From NCBI RefSeq assembly GCF_030056665.1, contig NZ_JASHIG010000011.1: 64,000 nt of DNA. The stretch is one strand, 5' to 3'. The position numbers were made by a program, and so were the translations under genes. The notes under the pieces are model-generated. The model did not search any database. It was not told the origin of the DNA and was given only the letters and a program-made list of their open reading frames with translations. Within the stretch, counting starts at the first letter, position 1; every line of letters begins with the position of its first letter. This stretch comes from Flectobacillus roseus. Lineage in GTDB: Bacteria; Bacteroidota; Bacteroidia; Cytophagales; Spirosomataceae. Positions 62,176-64,000 of this stretch are shown piece after piece.

Positions 62176-63222
62176 CTAACGAAGTGGAGGACACTTTATT
62201 TTAGTTGGAATATAATAAATCAACTTCACAGAAGTAAGCATATAAGAGTCCTTATATTTGCTATTACCTCGAGCATCAGTACGATCTGAAAAACCTGGTA
62301 CCGACGAATAGGTAAATGGATCAACCCCTGAACCTGGATTGTAAACACCTATAGAGGTTAGATAATTAATCACACCATTGGTACGATCTTTACCCGAATA
62401 GGCTGCTGTTCGTTCTAAAGTACGATTGGCCATTGCAACAGACAATGTACTCTGTGTGGCTAAATCTGCTGGATCTGCATAAAATCCACCAACGTCATCA
62501 AGATAATCGGTCATCGTAAATCTATATCCGATTTCAAGTCCTAAGTCAAAATTATGATTGAGCTTATATCTAACGCCAATTCCAAGTGGTGCCGAAACGC
62601 TGATTAAAGAATAAGGTTGAGCATACCCCGGTAAACCCTGCCCTTCGGTATGAAGAGGTTGTAGGCGTACCCAATCACTTTGATCAGGAAATAAAGTCTT
62701 GTCAGGTTTTGCCATTGGATCATGCGCAAATACTGCTACTCCCCCAAAAATATAAGGAATAACCGCCGCACGACGCACAGAACCTTTGGCTGTTCTTACA
62801 AAATCATATTGTCCAACAATCGAGAATTCTTTGATGTCATTACGAAAATGGAGATTACGCATAAAGTTTGCCTCAAAGCCAGGAACACCATCCATGTAAT
62901 TATCATCACCAAAAATCCGAGCCCATGTCAGGCCAAATCTTAAGCCAAATTGTGGAGACAACTGACGGGTGAAATTAAATGAGGCATTCCAGCGAACGCC
63001 ATTGATGGTTGACTGTAAAAAGCGGTTGTACGGCGATAGCTCTCCATAATAGTGTGATGATCCTACACCAATGCTCACTGACGAATAAGCCTCGAATGTC
63101 TTTCTTTTCTTTGGCTGATCTTTGCTTCCGAATAAGTTCGAAAACTTGAATTGAGCATTACTCTCATGGAAACCAAACACACCTAACATCAAGAAAAACA
63201 CTAGTGCAATATTTTTTTTCAT
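62176..63222 (-). CDS. DUF6089 family outer-membrane protein
   Basis: A 348-residue paralogue of the preceding protein, with a signal (ending SNAQ) and a beta-rich body that shares SSHYYGELSPYNRFL, PYIFGGVAVFAHDP and LEIGYRFTMTDYLDDVGG with DUF6089 proteins. It is longer because of insertions in loop regions. It lies between nadK and the shorter copy; tandem copies near uppS and bamA are typical of the phylum. Function unknown. Confidence 0.85.
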   Translation of the reverse strand: MKKNIALVFFLMLGVFGFHESNAQFKFSNLFGSKDQPKKRKTFEAYSSVSIGVGSSHYYGELSPYNRFLQSTINGVRWNASFNFTRQLSPQFGLRFGLTWARIFGDDNYMDGVPGFEANFMRNLHFRNDIKEFSIVGQYDFVRTAKGSVRRAAVIPYIFGGVAVFAHDPMAKPDKTLFPDQSDWVRLQPLHTEGQGLPGYAQPYSLISVSAPLGIGVRYKLNHNFDLGLEIGYRFTMTDYLDDVGGFYADPADLATQSTLSVAMANRTLERTAAYSGKDRTNGVINYLTSIGVYNPGSGVDPFTYSSVPGFSDRTDARGNSKYKDSYMLTSVKLIYYIPTKIKCPPLR

Positions 63223-63360
63223 AAGTCGGGTCTGAATAACTTCTGGTTTGACAGCGTGATAATTTGCGATTATTAAGGTAAATATATGTTAATAAACGTT
63301 AATATTTTGCTTTTGGTATGCTGACTAATTTTTTGAAACGTTTATTATCGAGTTGGCTTT

Positions 63361-64000
63361 TTAGTTGCGGATATCAAGTCCCCAATTTAATTTACTTCTT
63401 AGCGTATTGAGAAAATTGGTATTGGATAATTTCAACAAATTAGCCTTAAATTTTTCTCTTTCCATCCTGATTTTTACATTTCCATCCACAACCTTCGATC
63501 TTGCATCAAGTGAAATTAGGTAATTGGCACTTCTACTCTCTACCTCAAAATCTAAGATTGAATCGGTAGTCACTACCAATGGTCTTACGTTAAGGTTGTG
63601 TGGACTCATCGGTGCTATTACAAAAATATCGGAACTTGGCATTACCAAAGGTCCTCCGACACTCAAATTATAACCCGTCGAACCCGTAGCAGTGGCAATA
63701 ATCAAGCCATCAGCCCAATAAGCATTGAGATATTCACCATTAAGATATGCCTTTACCACAATCATAGAAGAGGTATCTGTTTTCATGATACCCAGTTCAT
63801 TGAGTCCAAAATTTAAACCATCAAATATATCAATAGGTTTTCCATTCAACTGTGTACTGATGCTTACCAGTGTGCGTTTGTCGAGGCTATAATGCTCGTT
63901 GAACAGCTCATCCAGACTTTCTTGAATTTTATCAGGTGAGATCGTCGCTAAAAAACCGAGACGACCCGTATTGATACCCAAAATTGGTATTTCATAATCA
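63361..64000 (-). CDS. nadK: NAD kinase, C-terminal part, cut by the right edge
   Basis: Phosphorylates NAD to NADP. The visible part includes the end of the catalytic region with GINTGRLGFLA and GLNFGLNELGI, the SGSTGY-type loop ATATGSTGYNLSVGGPLV, and a C-terminal KVRM-type strand. The start and the GGDGT motif lie outside the window. It is the most upstream visible gene of the minus-strand envelope cluster. Confidence 0.92.
   Translation of the reverse strand, partial: DYEIPILGINTGRLGFLATISPDKIQESLDELFNEHYSLDKRTLVSISTQLNGKPIDIFDGLNFGLNELGIMKTDTSSMIVVKAYLNGEYLNAYWADGLIIATATGSTGYNLSVGGPLVMPSSDIFVIAPMSPHNLNVRPLVVTTDSILDFEVESRSANYLISLDARSKVVDGNVKIRMEREKFKANLLKLSNTNFLNTLRSKLNWGLDIRN

Noticed and set aside
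1..64000. CRISPR arrays, tRNA or rRNA genes, phage or restriction modules
   Set aside because: No regularly spaced direct repeats of CRISPR type, no cloverleaf with a T-loop, and no capsid, integrase or restriction motif was seen on either strand.

Overview
The window looks like chromosomal DNA of a Bacteroidota bacterium, most likely Cytophagales (Spirosomataceae-like, for example the Arcicella/Flectobacillus neighbourhood). This placement is inference. It rests on AT-rich sequence, recurrent TAnnTTTG-type -7 promoter elements, a type IX secretion sorting domain, a MurF-alanine racemase fusion, a DAHP synthase-chorismate mutase fusion, a bacillithiol-linked YtxJ, lycopene cyclase, DUF6089 proteins and weak Shine-Dalgarno signals. 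No tRNA, rRNA, CRISPR array or phage was seen. The only mobile element is the 3' end of a transposase at the left edge.

Layout. 1-10.4 kb: transposase tail, truA, a possible small RNA, a Tat-exported molybdenum hydroxylase large subunit with a MocA-like cofactor enzyme, small lipoproteins (one a c-type cytochrome), an acyltransferase-like membrane protein, a GMC oxidoreductase with its Tat-exported partner subunit, and a secreted esterase. 10.4-25 kb: mostly housekeeping genes (hpf, a FAN1-like nuclease, pgk, murF-alr, corA, methylmalonyl-CoA epimerase), a DeoR-type regulator flanked by phased TTGCA motifs, and a PspC/LiaF-like envelope-stress pair. 25-30.1 kb: a TolC-HlyD-ABC export operon whose ATPase lacks most catalytic motifs. 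30.5-37 kb: a DUF5686-like outer-membrane protein, an IorA/IorB molybdenum hydroxylase pair, and a DUF4377/META lipoprotein-like gene with a terminator in its leader. 37-47.6 kb: metK, crtY, lipA, osmC, ytxJ, waaA, rsgA, a ROK kinase and an OmpA lipoprotein. 48-55.6 kb: a T9SS cargo protein, a secreted transglutaminase-like protein, DAHP synthase/chorismate mutase, proline dehydrogenase, and an lspA-methyltransferase-SGNH hydrolase operon. 55.9-64 kb: the conserved envelope cluster nadK, two DUF6089 proteins, uppS, bamA and two ompH/skp genes, all on the minus strand.

How it fits together. Much of the window serves the cell envelope: peptidoglycan (murF-alr, uppS), LPS (waaA), outer-membrane assembly (bamA, ompH), lipoprotein maturation (lspA), T9SS cargo and Tat-exported oxidoreductases. 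The genes most worth a second look are the degenerate ABC ATPase of the export operon, the possible small RNA near 1.2 kb, the DeoR gene framed by phased TTGCA motifs, and at least three families of dispersed intergenic repeats, several placed just after stop codons.

Limits. Everything was read by eye. Family assignments come from recognised motifs, and starts were chosen from signal peptides and family N-termini. No homology search, folding or promoter software was run.
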